64,000 nucleotides of DNA from Roseateles oligotrophus (GTDB lineage: Bacteria; Pseudomonadota; Gammaproteobacteria; Burkholderiales; Burkholderiaceae_C), in contig NZ_JACHLP010000002.1 in assembly GCF_014204525.1 (NCBI RefSeq), positions 310,001 to 374,000 of the forward strand, in the 5' to 3' direction. The notes under the pieces are model-generated. The model had not been told where the DNA came from and did no database searches. It worked only from the letters and a program-made list of their open reading frames with translations. The position numbers were made by a program, and so were the translations under genes. Numbering within the stretch: the first letter of the stretch is position 1; each line of letters opens with the position of its first letter. Of the stretch, positions 7,710 through 17,650 are shown in pieces.

Positions 7710-9262
7710 GCGCACCCATTAAAGTTTTTGTGCCGGCCGACTCGGCCGCCCTGGCCCTGGGGGCGGACGCCGTTGCGGCCACTTTGCAGGCCGAGTGCGC
7801 GCGGCGCGGCCAGGCCTTGGCCCTGGTGCGCAACAGCTCGCGCGGCCTGTTCTGGCTGGAGCCCCTGGTCGAGGTGCAGACGGCGGCCGGCCGCGTGGCC
7901 TTCGGCCCGGTGCAGGCCGAGGACGTGGGCCGCTTGCTGGATGAGGGCTTGCTGCAGGGCCTGGGCGGCGAACTCTGCCTGGGCCCGACCGAGCGAATCC
8001 CTTTTCTGGCCCGGCAGGAGCGCCTGACCTTTGCCCGCATGGGCGTCACCGATCCGCTCTCGCTGGCCGATTACGAGACCCATGGCGGCTGGGCCGGGCT
8101 GCGGCGTGCGTTGCAGCTGCCGCCCGCCGAAGTGGTGCAGGAGGTGCTGGACGCCGGCCTGCGCGGGCGCGGCGGCGCGGCCTTTCCGGCCGGCATCAAA
8201 TGGCGCACGGTGGCCGAGGCCCCGGCGGGGCAGAAGTATGTGGCCTGCAATGCCGACGAGGGCGACTCGGGCACGTTTTCCGACCGCATGGTGATGGAGG
8301 GCGACCCCTTCATGCTGATCGAGGGCCTCTTGATTGCCGGCCTGGCCGTGGGCGCCACGCGGGGCTATGTCTACATCCGCTCGGAATACCCGCTGGCCAT
8401 CGCCCGCATGCAGGAGGCGGTGCGCCGCGCCGCTGCGGCGGGCTTTTTGGGCGCTGATGTCTGCGGCAGCGGTCGGGCCTTCGAGCTGGAGCTGCGCAAG
8501 GGCGCGGGCTCCTATGTCTGCGGCGAGGAAACCGCCATGCTGGAGAGCATCGAGGGCCGGCGCGGCCTGGTGCGCGCCAAGCCGCCCCTGCCCGCCCTGC
8601 AAGGCCTGTTCGGCCGGCCCACGGTGATCAACAACGTCATCACCCTGGCCAGCGTGCCGCTGATCCTGGCGCGCGGCGCCGCCTTTTACCGCGATTACGG
8701 CCTGGGCCGTTCGCGCGGCACCCTGCCTTTCCAATTGGCCGGCAATATCCGCCAGGGCGGCCTGGTGGAGAAAGCCTTCGGCCTGACGCTGCGCGAATTG
8801 CTCTACGACTTCGGCGGCGGCAGCCGCAGCGGCCGGCCCATCAAGGCGGTGCAGGTGGGTGGCCCCTTAGGCGCCTACGTGCCGGAGTCGCAATGGGATC
8901 TGCCGCTGGACTACGAGGCCTACGCCGCTGTGGGCGCGGCCCTGGGCCATGGTGGCATCGTCGTACACGACGACACGGCCGATATGGCCGCGCTGGCCCG
9001 CTACGCAATGGAATTCTGCGCGCTGGAGAGCTGCGGCAAATGCACGCCCTGCCGCATCGGCTCGACCCGGGGCGTCGAGGTGCTGGACCGCATCCGCCTC
9101 GCACCCGCGCCGCAGCAGCGCGGCGAGCAGGTGGAGTTGTTGCGCGATCTGTGTGACACCTTGCTGCACGGCAGCCTCTGCGCCATGGGCGGCATGACGC
9201 CTTACCCGGTGCTGTCGGCACTCGACCATTACCCGGCCGACTTCGGCCTGCCGGCCGCCTGA
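7706..9262 (+). CDS. fdsB: NAD-dependent formate dehydrogenase beta subunit (NuoF-like)
   Basis: A 518-residue diaphorase subunit that binds FMN, NAD and one [4Fe-4S] cluster and passes electrons from the Mo subunit to NAD. Visible signatures are the nucleotide-binding GLRGRGGAAFPAGIKW near residue 152, the flavin region GAGSYVCGEETAMLES, and the cluster motif ESCGKCTPCRIGSTRG toward the C-terminus. The N-terminal 110 residues form the thioredoxin-like extension found in fused NuoEF-type subunits, without a full cluster motif. Starts by ATGA overlap with fdsG and ends 9 nt before fdsA, with GAGGAGA in the gap. Confidence 0.93.
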   Translation: MSAPIKVFVPADSAALALGADAVAATLQAECARRGQALALVRNSSRGLFWLEPLVEVQTAAGRVAFGPVQAEDVGRLLDEGLLQGLGGELCLGPTERIPFLARQERLTFARMGVTDPLSLADYETHGGWAGLRRALQLPPAEVVQEVLDAGLRGRGGAAFPAGIKWRTVAEAPAGQKYVACNADEGDSGTFSDRMVMEGDPFMLIEGLLIAGLAVGATRGYVYIRSEYPLAIARMQEAVRRAAAAGFLGADVCGSGRAFELELRKGAGSYVCGEETAMLESIEGRRGLVRAKPPLPALQGLFGRPTVINNVITLASVPLILARGAAFYRDYGLGRSRGTLPFQLAGNIRQGGLVEKAFGLTLRELLYDFGGGSRSGRPIKAVQVGGPLGAYVPESQWDLPLDYEAYAAVGAALGHGGIVVHDDTADMAALARYAMEFCALESCGKCTPCRIGSTRGVEVLDRIRLAPAPQQRGEQVELLRDLCDTLLHGSLCAMGGMTPYPVLSALDHYPADFGLPAA

Positions 9263-9271
9263 GGAGACCCC

Positions 9272-12127
9272 ATGTTGCAAACCCAGACCGAGATCGACCA
9301 CGGCACGCCGGCTTCCAGCAGCGCGGAGGTTGTCAGCCTCAACATCGACGGCTTTGCCGTCCAGGTGCCCAAGGGCAGCTCGCTGATGCGCGCCGCCGCG
9401 CTGGCCGGCATTCAGCTGCCCAAGCTCTGCGCCACCGACAGCCTGCAGCCCTTCGGCTCCTGCCGCCTGTGCCTGGTGGAAATCGAGGGCCGGCGCGGCT
9501 ACCCGGCCTCCTGCACCACGCCGGTGGAAGCCGGCATGGTGGTGCGCACCCAGACGTCCAAGTTACAAAAGCTGCGCCAGGGCGTGATGGAGCTTTACCT
9601 CAGCGACCATCCGCTGGACTGCCTGACCTGCAGCGCCAATGGCGACTGCGAATTGCAGACCATGGCCGGCGCCAGCGGCCTGCGCCATGTGCGCTACGGC
9701 GTGGGCGCGGCGGCCGGCGCCCACCATCTGGACGAGGGCAAGGACGAGTCCAACCCCTACTTCACTTACGAGCCCAGCAAATGCATCGTCTGCAGCCGCT
9801 GCGTGCGGGCCTGCGAGGAGACCCAGGGCACCTTCGCGCTGACGATAGAGGGCCGCGGCTTCGCCAGCCGGGTGGCGGCCGGCCAGGGCCAGGACTTCAT
9901 GAGCAGCGACTGCGTCAGCTGCGGCGCCTGCGTGCAGGCCTGCCCCACGGCCACCTTGCAGGAGAACAGCGTCATCCAGCTGGGCCAGGCCGAGCACGCC
10001 ATCATCACCACCTGTGCCTACTGCGGCGTGGGCTGCGGCTTCAAGGCCGAGATGAAGGGCACGACCGTCGTGCGCATGACGCCCTGGAAGGACGGCAAGG
10101 CCAACGAGGGCCATGCCTGCGTCAAGGGCCGCTTCGCCTGGGGCTATGCCACGCACAAGGACCGCATCACCGAGCCCATGATCCGCAGCAGCATCCACGA
10201 GCCCTGGCGCAAGGTCGGCTGGGACGAGGCGATCGCCTACGCTGCCGCCGAGTTCAAGCGCATCCAGGCCGGCTACGGGCGCGACGCCGTGGGCGGCATC
10301 AGCTCCTCGCGCTGCACCAACGAGGAGGTCTATCTGGTGCAAAAACTGGTGCGCGCCGGCTTCGGCAACAACAATATCGACACCTGCGCACGCGTCTGCC
10401 ACTCGCCCACCGGCTTTGGGCTGAGCCAGACCTTCGGCACCTCGGCCGGCACCCAGACCTTCAAGTCGGTGGAGCAGGCCGATGTGATTCTGCTGATAGG
10501 CGCCAACCCCACGGACGCCCACCCGGTGTTCGCCTCGCGCCTGAAGCGCCGCTTGCGCCAGGGCGCCCGCCTGCTGGTGCTGGACCCGCGCCGCATCGAA
10601 TTGGTGGACGCCCCCCATGTGCGCGCCGAACAGCACCTGGCCCTGCTGCCCGGCACCAACGTGGCGGTGATCACGGCCATGGCCCATGTGGTGGTGAGCG
10701 AAGGCCTGCTGGCCGAAGCCTTCATCAAGGAGCGCTGCGAGGCCAAGAGCTTCGCCGACTGGCGGGCCTTTGTGGCGCGGGCCGAGAACTCGCCCGAGGC
10801 GCTGGAGGCCGTCAGCGGCGTGCCGGCAGCCCAGGTGCGGGCGGCGGCGCGATTGTTCGCCGCCGGGCCCAACTCGGCCATCTACTACGGTCTGGGCGTG
10901 ACCGAGCATGCCCAGGGCTCCACCATGGTGATGGGCATTGCCAACCTGGCCATGGCCTGCGGCATGGTGGGCCGCGAGGGCGTGGGCGTGAACCCGCTGC
11001 GCGGCCAGAACAATGTGCAGGGCAGCTGCGATATGGGCAGCTTCCCGCATGAATTGCCGGGCTACCGCCACATCTCGGACAGCACGGTGCGCGGCGACTT
11101 CGAGGCCGACTGGGGCGTGCAGCTCAACCCCGAACCCGGCCTGCGCATCCCGAATATGTTCGAGGCAGCCCTGGCCGGCAGTTTCAAGGGCCTGTACTGC
11201 CATGGCGAGGACATCGTGCAGTCCGACCCCAACACCCAGCATGTGGCCGCCGCCCTGGCCGCCATGGAATGCGTGGTGGTGCAGGACATCTTCCTCAACG
11301 AGACCGCCAAATACGCCCATGTGCTCTTGCCCGGCAGCTCCTTCCTCGAAAAAGACGGCACTTTCACCAATGCCGAGCGGCGCATCTCGCGGGTGCGCCA
11401 GGTGATGCCGCCGCTGGCCGGCCTGGCCGATTGGCAAGTCACGCAGAAGCTGGCCAATGCCCTGGGCTGCCCCATGCACTACGAGCACCCCGAGCAGATC
11501 ATGGACGAGGTGGCGCGGCTGACGCCCAGCTTCGCCGGTGTCAGCTACGCCAAGATCGAGCGCCTGGGCAGCGTGCAATGGCCTTGCAACGACGGCACCG
11601 AGGAGGCCGGCACCACCACCATGCACCGCGAGCGCTTTGTGCGCGGCAAGGGCCGTTTCTTCATCACCCAGTATTTGCCGTCGAAGGAGAAGGTCACGCG
11701 CCGCTACCCCCTGCTGCTGACCACCGGCCGCATCCTCTCGCAGTACAACGTCGGCGCCCAGACCCGCCGCACCGCCAACAACCAGTGGCATGCCGAGGAC
11801 AGATTGGAGATCCACCCCCACGACGCCCAGGACCGCGGCATCCGCCAGGACGACTGGGTGGGCATCAGCAGCCGCGCCGGCCAAACTGTGCTGCGCGCCG
11901 AGCTGAGCGAGCGCATGCAGCCCGGCGTGGTCTACACCACCTTTCACTTCCCCGAGTCCGGCGCCAATGTGATCACCACCGACAACTCCGACTGGGCCAC
12001 CAACTGCCCCGAGTACAAGCTCACGGCGGTGGAAGTTGTGCGGGTGGAGCAGAGCAGCTCCAGCTGGCAGCAGAAGTTCGCCGAGTTTCACGCGCAGCAG
12101 CTGCGCCTGCTGGAGCAGGCGCAATGA
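9272..12127 (+). CDS. fdsA: NAD-dependent formate dehydrogenase alpha (catalytic Mo/W) subunit
   Basis: A 951-residue catalytic subunit oxidising formate to CO2 at a bis-MGD molybdenum (or tungsten) site. In order: N-terminal NuoG-like [2Fe-2S] domain (C53, C64, C67, C81); a His-ligated [4Fe-4S] motif (H113, C117, C120, C126); an 8-cysteine ferredoxin domain (C171-C181 and C214-C224); then the molybdopterin oxidoreductase domain with its own cluster (C248, C251, C255, C283). Cys376 followed by His377 (TCARVCHSP) matches the metal-ligand Cys and catalytic His of formate dehydrogenases. The C-terminal dinucleotide-binding domain is complete. Length fits the FdsA family. The stop overlaps the fdhD start. 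Confidence 0.95.
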   Translation: MLQTQTEIDHGTPASSSAEVVSLNIDGFAVQVPKGSSLMRAAALAGIQLPKLCATDSLQPFGSCRLCLVEIEGRRGYPASCTTPVEAGMVVRTQTSKLQKLRQGVMELYLSDHPLDCLTCSANGDCELQTMAGASGLRHVRYGVGAAAGAHHLDEGKDESNPYFTYEPSKCIVCSRCVRACEETQGTFALTIEGRGFASRVAAGQGQDFMSSDCVSCGACVQACPTATLQENSVIQLGQAEHAIITTCAYCGVGCGFKAEMKGTTVVRMTPWKDGKANEGHACVKGRFAWGYATHKDRITEPMIRSSIHEPWRKVGWDEAIAYAAAEFKRIQAGYGRDAVGGISSSRCTNEEVYLVQKLVRAGFGNNNIDTCARVCHSPTGFGLSQTFGTSAGTQTFKSVEQADVILLIGANPTDAHPVFASRLKRRLRQGARLLVLDPRRIELVDAPHVRAEQHLALLPGTNVAVITAMAHVVVSEGLLAEAFIKERCEAKSFADWRAFVARAENSPEALEAVSGVPAAQVRAAARLFAAGPNSAIYYGLGVTEHAQGSTMVMGIANLAMACGMVGREGVGVNPLRGQNNVQGSCDMGSFPHELPGYRHISDSTVRGDFEADWGVQLNPEPGLRIPNMFEAALAGSFKGLYCHGEDIVQSDPNTQHVAAALAAMECVVVQDIFLNETAKYAHVLLPGSSFLEKDGTFTNAERRISRVRQVMPPLAGLADWQVTQKLANALGCPMHYEHPEQIMDEVARLTPSFAGVSYAKIERLGSVQWPCNDGTEEAGTTTMHRERFVRGKGRFFITQYLPSKEKVTRRYPLLLTTGRILSQYNVGAQTRRTANNQWHAEDRLEIHPHDAQDRGIRQDDWVGISSRAGQTVLRAELSERMQPGVVYTTFHFPESGANVITTDNSDWATNCPEYKLTAVEVVRVEQSSSSWQQKFAEFHAQQLRLLEQAQ

Positions 12128-12957
12128 GCGCCTTGGACGCCGAGGATCGCCTCTTGCCGCCCGGCGTGCATGCGGCCGAGGTCAGCGCCTGGCAGGGCGG
12201 CCACGTCGAGGCGCGGCCCGACTGGCTGGCCGAAGAAGTGCCCGTGGCCCTGGTCTGCAACGGCATCTCGCAAGCCGTGATGCTGGCCAGCCCGACCGAC
12301 CTGGAGGACTTCGCCCTGGGCTTTGCGCTCACCGAGGGCTGGCTGGCCAGCCCGGCGGAGCTGTACGGGGTCGAGCGGGTCGAGCAGGCCCAGGGCCTGG
12401 AGCTGCGCCTGCAGGTGGCCGCCGCCTGCGAGTGGCGCTTGCGCCAGCGCCGCCGTAGCCTGGCCGGCCGCAGCGGCTGCGGCCTGTGCGGCATCGAGAG
12501 CCTGGCCCAGCTGCAGCGCGAGCTGGCCGCGCCGCCCCTGCTGACGCCGCTCCTGCACTTGCCGGCTGCGGCCCTCGGCCGTGCCCAGCAAGCCCTGCTG
12601 GCCGGCCAGGCCTTGCAGCAGCTCACCGGTGCCACCCATGCCGCCGCCTGGTGCAGCCCGCAGGGCGAGGTCTTGCTGCTGCGCGAAGATGTTGGCCGCC
12701 ATAACGCGTTGGACAAGCTGATTGGCGCCCTGCTCAAGGCTGGCCACGACCGGCGGCAAGGCTTTGTCGCCATCACCAGCCGCGCCAGCTACGAAATGGT
12801 GCAGAAAGCCGCCATGGCCGGCGTCGGCGTCCTGGCCGCCGCCTCGGCACCCACCGCCCTGGCCCTGCGCTGCGCCCAGGCCTGTGGCCTGCTGCTGGCC
12901 GGCTTTGTGCGCGGCGAGCGCCTGGTGGCCTATACCTTTGCGGAACGCCTGCTATGA
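12124..12957 (+). CDS. fdhD: Formate dehydrogenase accessory sulfurtransferase FdhD (FdsC)
   Basis: A 277-residue chaperone that moves sulfur from a cysteine desulfurase to the Mo-bis-MGD cofactor and is needed for formate dehydrogenase activity. The key sulfur-relay pair is C119-x-x-C122 (SGCGLCGIE). The conserved EDVGRHNALDKLIG and SRASYEMVQKAAMAG blocks are intact. In Cupriavidus the same position in the operon is called fdsC. ATGA overlaps with fdsA before it and fdsD after it indicate strict translational coupling. Confidence 0.93.
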   Translation: MSALDAEDRLLPPGVHAAEVSAWQGGHVEARPDWLAEEVPVALVCNGISQAVMLASPTDLEDFALGFALTEGWLASPAELYGVERVEQAQGLELRLQVAAACEWRLRQRRRSLAGRSGCGLCGIESLAQLQRELAAPPLLTPLLHLPAAALGRAQQALLAGQALQQLTGATHAAAWCSPQGEVLLLREDVGRHNALDKLIGALLKAGHDRRQGFVAITSRASYEMVQKAAMAGVGVLAAASAPTALALRCAQACGLLLAGFVRGERLVAYTFAERLL

Positions 12958-13175
12958 AAATCCATTACCTGCTCGACATGGCCAATGCCATCGGCGAAAA
13001 CCTCCAGAGCCTGCCCGATGCCGACGAAGCCCGCCTGGAGATCAGCCAGCATCTGCGCCGCTTCTGGGACCCCGCCATGCGCCAGCAATTGCTGGCCCAT
13101 CTGGACCAGACCGGGGGCGAGGGTCTGCTGCCCGTGGTTCAGCAGGCCTTGCAACTGCTGCGCAGCGGGGCCTGA
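12954..13175 (+). CDS. fdsD: NAD-dependent formate dehydrogenase delta subunit
   Basis: A 73-residue small subunit of the FdsGBAD-type enzyme. The sequence begins MKIHYLLDMANAIGENL and has the family's RRFWDPAMRQQLLAHLD core. FdsD has no cofactor and is thought to help assembly. It is last in the operon, overlaps the fdhD stop by 4 nt, and is followed by a short T-run (13181-13188) with no clear stem. The convergent kup gene ends at 13217. Confidence 0.9.
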   Translation: MKIHYLLDMANAIGENLQSLPDADEARLEISQHLRRFWDPAMRQQLLAHLDQTGGEGLLPVVQQALQLLRSGA

Positions 13176-13216
13176 GAAGTCTTTTTTTGGGCTGCAAGCC
13201 GCGCCCCGGCATGGCC

Positions 13217-15142
13217 TCAGATCTGTACCCGCGTGCCCAGCTCGACCACGGCGTTGTCGGGCAGGCAGAAGAACTCGGCCACGCTGCCGGCGTTGCGGCT
13301 CAGGGTGGCAAACAGGTTCTCGCGCCAGCCGGCCATGCCCGAGCCGGCTGTGGGCACGACGGTCTCGCGGCTGAGGAAGTAACTGGTTTCAAACACGGGG
13401 ATGCGCAAGCCCTTGGGCTCGCACAAGGCCAGGGCGCGCGGCACATCGGGCTGGTCCATGAAGCCGAAGTGCAGGCTCACGCGCCAGAAGCCCGGAGCCA
13501 GGGCCTGCACCTCGACCCGCTCGGCATCGCTGATCCAGGGCACTTCGTGGAAGACCACGGTCATGATCACATTGCACTCGTGCAGCACCTGGTTGTGCTT
13601 GAGGTTGTGCAGCAGGGCCTGGGGCACGGTGTCGGGGTTGGCGACGGCGTAGACGGCGGTGCGCAGGGCGCGATTGCATTCGTCCGGCTGCAGGCTCTCG
13701 ACAAAGGGTGTCAGCTCCAGGCCCTCGCGCTGGATGCTGTTCATCAGCAGCTGGCGGCCGCGCGCCCAGGTGCTCATCAGCACGAACAGGCCCAGGCCCA
13801 TGGCGAGGGGGAACCAGCCGCCGTCCAGAAATTTGAGGGCACAGCCGGCCACCAGCAGGGCGTCCAGCAGCAGAAAGACCAGGGTGGCGGCGATGGCGAT
13901 GGGGGCGGGCAGGCGCCAGCCCTCACGCACGACGAAATAGTTCAGCACCGTGGTGATCATCATGGTCAGCGTGACGGCGATGCCGTAGGCACCCGCCAGG
14001 GCCGAGGAGCTGCCGAACAGCAGCACGGCCGCCACCACACCGGCCAGCAAGGCCCAGTTGACGGCGGGAATATAGATTTGGCCGAACTCGCGCGCCGAGG
14101 TGTAGCGCAGCTCCATGCGGGGCAGGAAGCCGAGCTGGATGGCCTGCTTGGTCATGGAGTAAGCGCCGGAGATGACGGCCTGCGAGGCGATCACCGCCGC
14201 TGCCGCGGCCAGCACCACCATGGGCACCAGCAGGGGCTCGGGGAAGAGGCGGAAGAAGGGGTTCTCGATCGCGTCGGGCGTGGCCATCAGCAAGGCACCC
14301 TGGCCCATGTAATTGAGGATTAGCGAGGGGAAGACCAGGCTCGTCCAGGCCAGGCGTATGGGCTTGGCGCCGAAATGGCCCATGTCGGCATACAAGGCCT
14401 CGGCACCGGTCAGGGCCAGCACGAAGGCACCCAGGGCGGCGAACACATGCCAGCCGCGGGCCAGCAGGAAGTTGACGGCCTCCAGCGGGTTGAGGGCGGC
14501 CAGGATCTGCGGCTGGCGCTGGATGTGCACCACACCGATCACGGCCAGCACCACAAACCACAGCGTCAGCACCGGGCCGAAGACCTTGCCCACCGCATGG
14601 GTGCCAAAGCGCTGGATCAGGAACAGGCCCAGCAGCACGCCCAGGGACAGGGGCAGCACATAGGCCTTGAAGGCGGGGTTGATAACCTCCAGGCCCTCGA
14701 TGGCGCCCATCACCGAGACGGCGGGGGTGATGACGCTGTCGCCGTAGAACAAGGTGGCGCCAAAAACGCCTAACAACAAGAGCCAGCGGCGCAGGGCGGG
14801 CTTGTGCTTGACCGCCTGGGTGGCCAGGGCCGTCAGGGCCAGGCCGCCGCCTTCGCCGCGGTTGTCGGCGCGCAGGATCAGGATCACGTATTTGAGCGTG
14901 ACCACCAGCATCAGCGCCCACAGGATGACCGAGACGGCGCCGACCAGATTGGCGCTGTTCAGTGCCACCCCGGTGGCGGGCAGAAAGACTTCCTTGACGG
15001 TGTAGAGCGGGCTGGTGCCGATATCGCCGTACACCACGCCGATGGCGCCCAGCGTCAGGGCACCCAGGCCTTGGCGGCCGAGCTCATGGCCCTGGCCGGC
15101 CTCGCCGGGTGCTGCCGGGGCGGATTCTGTGGGAGAGGACAT
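13217..15142 (-). CDS. kup: Low-affinity potassium/proton symporter Kup
   Basis: A 641-residue KUP/HAK/KT-type potassium importer. The N-terminal signature [20 protein letters not shown] near residue 33 is diagnostic, followed by about 12 membrane segments and a roughly 150-residue cytoplasmic tail ending in [13 protein letters not shown]. Length is typical. It starts with MSSPTESAP at 15142. It is monocistronic on the minus strand, 93 nt after the stop of a hydrolase gene, and lies close to a KdpD/KdpE-like pair without a KdpFABC pump. Confidence 0.95.
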   Translation of the reverse strand: MSSPTESAPAAPGEAGQGHELGRQGLGALTLGAIGVVYGDIGTSPLYTVKEVFLPATGVALNSANLVGAVSVILWALMLVVTLKYVILILRADNRGEGGGLALTALATQAVKHKPALRRWLLLLGVFGATLFYGDSVITPAVSVMGAIEGLEVINPAFKAYVLPLSLGVLLGLFLIQRFGTHAVGKVFGPVLTLWFVVLAVIGVVHIQRQPQILAALNPLEAVNFLLARGWHVFAALGAFVLALTGAEALYADMGHFGAKPIRLAWTSLVFPSLILNYMGQGALLMATPDAIENPFFRLFPEPLLVPMVVLAAAAAVIASQAVISGAYSMTKQAIQLGFLPRMELRYTSAREFGQIYIPAVNWALLAGVVAAVLLFGSSSALAGAYGIAVTLTMMITTVLNYFVVREGWRLPAPIAIAATLVFLLLDALLVAGCALKFLDGGWFPLAMGLGLFVLMSTWARGRQLLMNSIQREGLELTPFVESLQPDECNRALRTAVYAVANPDTVPQALLHNLKHNQVLHECNVIMTVVFHEVPWISDAERVEVQALAPGFWRVSLHFGFMDQPDVPRALALCEPKGLRIPVFETSYFLSRETVVPTAGSGMAGWRENLFATLSRNAGSVAEFFCLPDNAVVELGTRVQI

Positions 15143-15235
15143 GGTGGTGGCACTGTTGTTGCGTTAGCTCCATGCTGAGCCCTTGAGCATCAGGAACGCA
15201 TAAGTGCCGGCAGGGCAGTACTCTCCCAGCCGGGG

Positions 15236-16933
15236 TCAGGGTTCGCGCTGCCCTTCCAGGCGCTGCCCGTTTTGATCCAGCACCAGGCTGCGCACCTGGC
15301 CCGCCTCGTCGCGCTTGAACTCCAGCACGGCAGCAACGATCTTGATCTCCATCTTGTCGGGGCCCGTCAGTTCGGCCGCGACGGCGTTCTGGCCGGTGGC
15401 CTGCACCTTCAGCAGGCCAGCCGTGTCCTGGAATACGCGCAGCTTGAAGTGAGGCATCAGGACATAGCTGCCGAGGTAGTCCCGCCAGGCGGGTTTGATG
15501 GCCTGGGCCATAGCGCCCTCGGCCGTTTTGCGCTGCATGGGAGCGGCCCCGCCACCTTGGCGCCACAAGGCCTCGGTCACGCGACCGTCTTGCAGCACAG
15601 GCGTCAGCAAGGCATTGAAATCCTGGGGGTAGAAGTCGCCCCGGCTGTCGTAGTGCAGCTCAAAGGCGGATTGGCCTTGGGCCTGCATTCGCAAGCGGCC
15701 GTCTTGCAGCCACAGGCGGGTCGCCAGGCCGCCCAAGCTGTAGTCACCCACCAAGGCCTCCAGCAGTGCGGCCGGGGCCTGGCTGGCCAGTCGCGGCTGG
15801 GGCACCGCCTTCTCCGGGCCCAGCAAGGCGTGGCCCAGGGGCCCCAGGCCGCCTAGATTGCCCAAGCTGGTGTCGGCCAGCAGCACGACGGCGCGCTGGG
15901 CCTGGGGCTGCAGCGCCACCAGGGACGAGAAGCCGCCGGTGCCGCCCTCGTGGGCGACAAGTTCCTGGCCATTGATCGGGTAGCGCATCCAGTTCATGCC
16001 GAAGGGGGCTTTGAGCGGCTGCTGGCTCAGCTGCATGGCGGCCAGAAGGGCTGTGCCTTGCGCCTCATCCAGGCCGGGCTTGAGAGCGCTGGCCTGCCCT
16101 AGCTGGGCCTGGGCGTAGCGCAGCATGTCATTCAGGCTGGCTTTGACCATGCCGACACCGGACAGATTGGTTTGCGCGTGCCAGGCCGAGGTGGTCTTGC
16201 CGCCGGGCAGATGGCCTTGCACCCTCAGGCTGCCCAGCGGTGGCTTGTTGATGAAGGCGCCGTTCATTTGCAGGGGTTCGAACAGGCGCTGGCGTAGCGT
16301 GACCTCCAGGTCGCCGCCGGTGCTTCTGGCCAAGGCGGCCGAGACAATCATCATGCCGAAGTTGGAGTACTCGCTGCGGCTGCCAATGGGCGCGCTCAAG
16401 CGGGTCTTGGCGAGTGCGGCCAGCAAGTCGGACTCGCTCAGATCGGCATAGGGGTCATCCGCGGATTTGGGCGCGAAGCCCGGCGGCAGGGCTGGCAGGC
16501 TGGCGCTGTGGGTCAGCAGATCGCGCAGCAGGATCTGGCGCTCGCCCTGGCGCGGCACCTCGGTGCCGGGCGGCAGATGCTTGGCAATGGGATCGTCCAG
16601 CGTCCACTGGCCGCGGGCGATCAGATCGGCCACCAGGAAGGCCACCATGGTTTTGCTGACCGAGCCGATTTCGAAGGGGCGCTGGAAGTCGGGTTCGCCC
16701 TGGGGCCGCGGCTTGGCGCAGAAACTGCCGCGCAAGATCTGGGCCTGTTCGATCACGGCCGCCTGCACGCAGGCGCCGCTGCGGTCGCCCTCCAAGGCTT
16801 GCTGCAGTACGGCCTGCACGCGATTGGCTTCGGCCGCGCCAGTGCCACTGTGCAGCGCAAGCAGGCCGGCGGCCAGGCTGAGCAGGCGCAGGCGGCTGCT
16901 CAGGCAGAAGTTGCTGGGGGTCTTTGTTCGCAT
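15236..16933 (-). CDS. Secreted serine hydrolase, class C beta-lactamase fold
   Basis: A 565-residue exported protein with an N-terminal signal peptide (hydrophobic 17-34, ending near GTGAAEA). The catalytic set of the beta-lactamase/penicillin-binding-protein family is present: S91-V-S-K94 (nucleophile Ser91), Y189-S-N191 and H328-E-G-G-T-G-G. The C-terminal ~190 residues form an extra beta-rich domain, as in many AmpC-like esterases/peptidases of unknown substrate. It need not confer antibiotic resistance. It follows the KdpE-like gene by 27 nt on the same strand, so it may be read from the same transcript. Confidence 0.85.
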   Translation of the reverse strand: MRTKTPSNFCLSSRLRLLSLAAGLLALHSGTGAAEANRVQAVLQQALEGDRSGACVQAAVIEQAQILRGSFCAKPRPQGEPDFQRPFEIGSVSKTMVAFLVADLIARGQWTLDDPIAKHLPPGTEVPRQGERQILLRDLLTHSASLPALPPGFAPKSADDPYADLSESDLLAALAKTRLSAPIGSRSEYSNFGMMIVSAALARSTGGDLEVTLRQRLFEPLQMNGAFINKPPLGSLRVQGHLPGGKTTSAWHAQTNLSGVGMVKASLNDMLRYAQAQLGQASALKPGLDEAQGTALLAAMQLSQQPLKAPFGMNWMRYPINGQELVAHEGGTGGFSSLVALQPQAQRAVVLLADTSLGNLGGLGPLGHALLGPEKAVPQPRLASQAPAALLEALVGDYSLGGLATRLWLQDGRLRMQAQGQSAFELHYDSRGDFYPQDFNALLTPVLQDGRVTEALWRQGGGAAPMQRKTAEGAMAQAIKPAWRDYLGSYVLMPHFKLRVFQDTAGLLKVQATGQNAVAAELTGPDKMEIKIVAAVLEFKRDEAGQVRSLVLDQNGQRLEGQREP

Positions 16934-16960
16934 CTTTTTCTTTCTCTCCTGGGATCCTAA

Positions 16961-17650
16961 TTACGCCCCATCCAGCCGGTAGCCCACGCCGGGCTCGGTC
17001 AGCAGGCGCTGCGGGTCGGCCGGATCTTGCTCCAGCTTGGCGCGCAGCTGGCCCATGTACAGGCGCAGATAGTGGGTGTGCTCGGTGTACTCCGGCCCCC
17101 AGACGTCGCTGAGCAGCGTGCGGTGGGTCACCACCTTGCCGGCGCTGCGCACCAGGCGGGCCAGCAGCTTGAACTCGGTGGGGGTCAGATGAGCTGGCTG
17201 GCCATTCAGGCTGACCTGGTGGGCCTCCAGATCCACCACCAGGCCTTGCTGCTCGTAGCGGGTCAGGGCCGGGCGGGTGTGTACGCCGCGATGGCGCAAG
17301 GCCACCCGCATGCGGGCCAAGAGCTCGCGCACGCTGAAGGGCTTGACGAGGTAGTCGTCGGCGCCGTCGTCCAGCAGGCTGATCTTCTGGCCGTCCTGCT
17401 CGCGGGCCGAGATCACCAGCACCGGTGTGTTTTGCTCGCGTCGCAGCTCGCGCAGCAGCTCGCTGCCCTCGCCATCGGGCAGGCCCAGGTCCAGCAGCAG
17501 CAGATCGAACCCGCCGCCATGTTTGAGCAAGGCCTGGGCCTCGGCCAGGCTGGCGGCCGTCTGCACTGCATAACCCTCGATCCGCAGGGCCTGGCACAGG
17601 GTGGCGCGCAGCTCCCGGTCGTCCTCGATCAACAGCACTTGCAAACTCAT
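16961..17650 (-). CDS. OmpR/KdpE-type response regulator
   Basis: A 229-residue regulator with receiver domain (phospho-acceptor Asp54 in LLLLDLGLPDGEG, lysine in DDYLVKPFS) and C-terminal winged helix (LTPTEFKLLARLVRSAGKVV, then VGYRLDG). It is closest in feel to KdpE, for example the TEHTHYLRLYMGQLRAKLE stretch. It starts at 17650 inside the stop of the sensor kinase gene (4-nt overlap), so they form a pair. No kdpFABC operon is present in the window, so its target could be the nearby kup or the co-directional hydrolase. Confidence 0.88.
   Translation of the reverse strand: MSLQVLLIEDDRELRATLCQALRIEGYAVQTAASLAEAQALLKHGGGFDLLLLDLGLPDGEGSELLRELRREQNTPVLVISAREQDGQKISLLDDGADDYLVKPFSVRELLARMRVALRHRGVHTRPALTRYEQQGLVVDLEAHQVSLNGQPAHLTPTEFKLLARLVRSAGKVVTHRTLLSDVWGPEYTEHTHYLRLYMGQLRAKLEQDPADPQRLLTEPGVGYRLDGA

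Noticed and set aside
9563-12124. Minus-strand open frame (853 codons) opposite fdsA
   Set aside because: His/Ala/Gly-rich antisense shadow without any family motif; fdsA ligands are all in place on the plus strand.
13176-13216. Possible terminator after fdsD (T-run 13181-13188)
   Set aside because: The T-run is not preceded by a stable stem, so it was not called.
15236-16933. Antibiotic-resistance beta-lactamase
   Set aside because: The fold motifs fit, but the extra C-terminal domain and context do not indicate a true AmpC; called only as a serine hydrolase.
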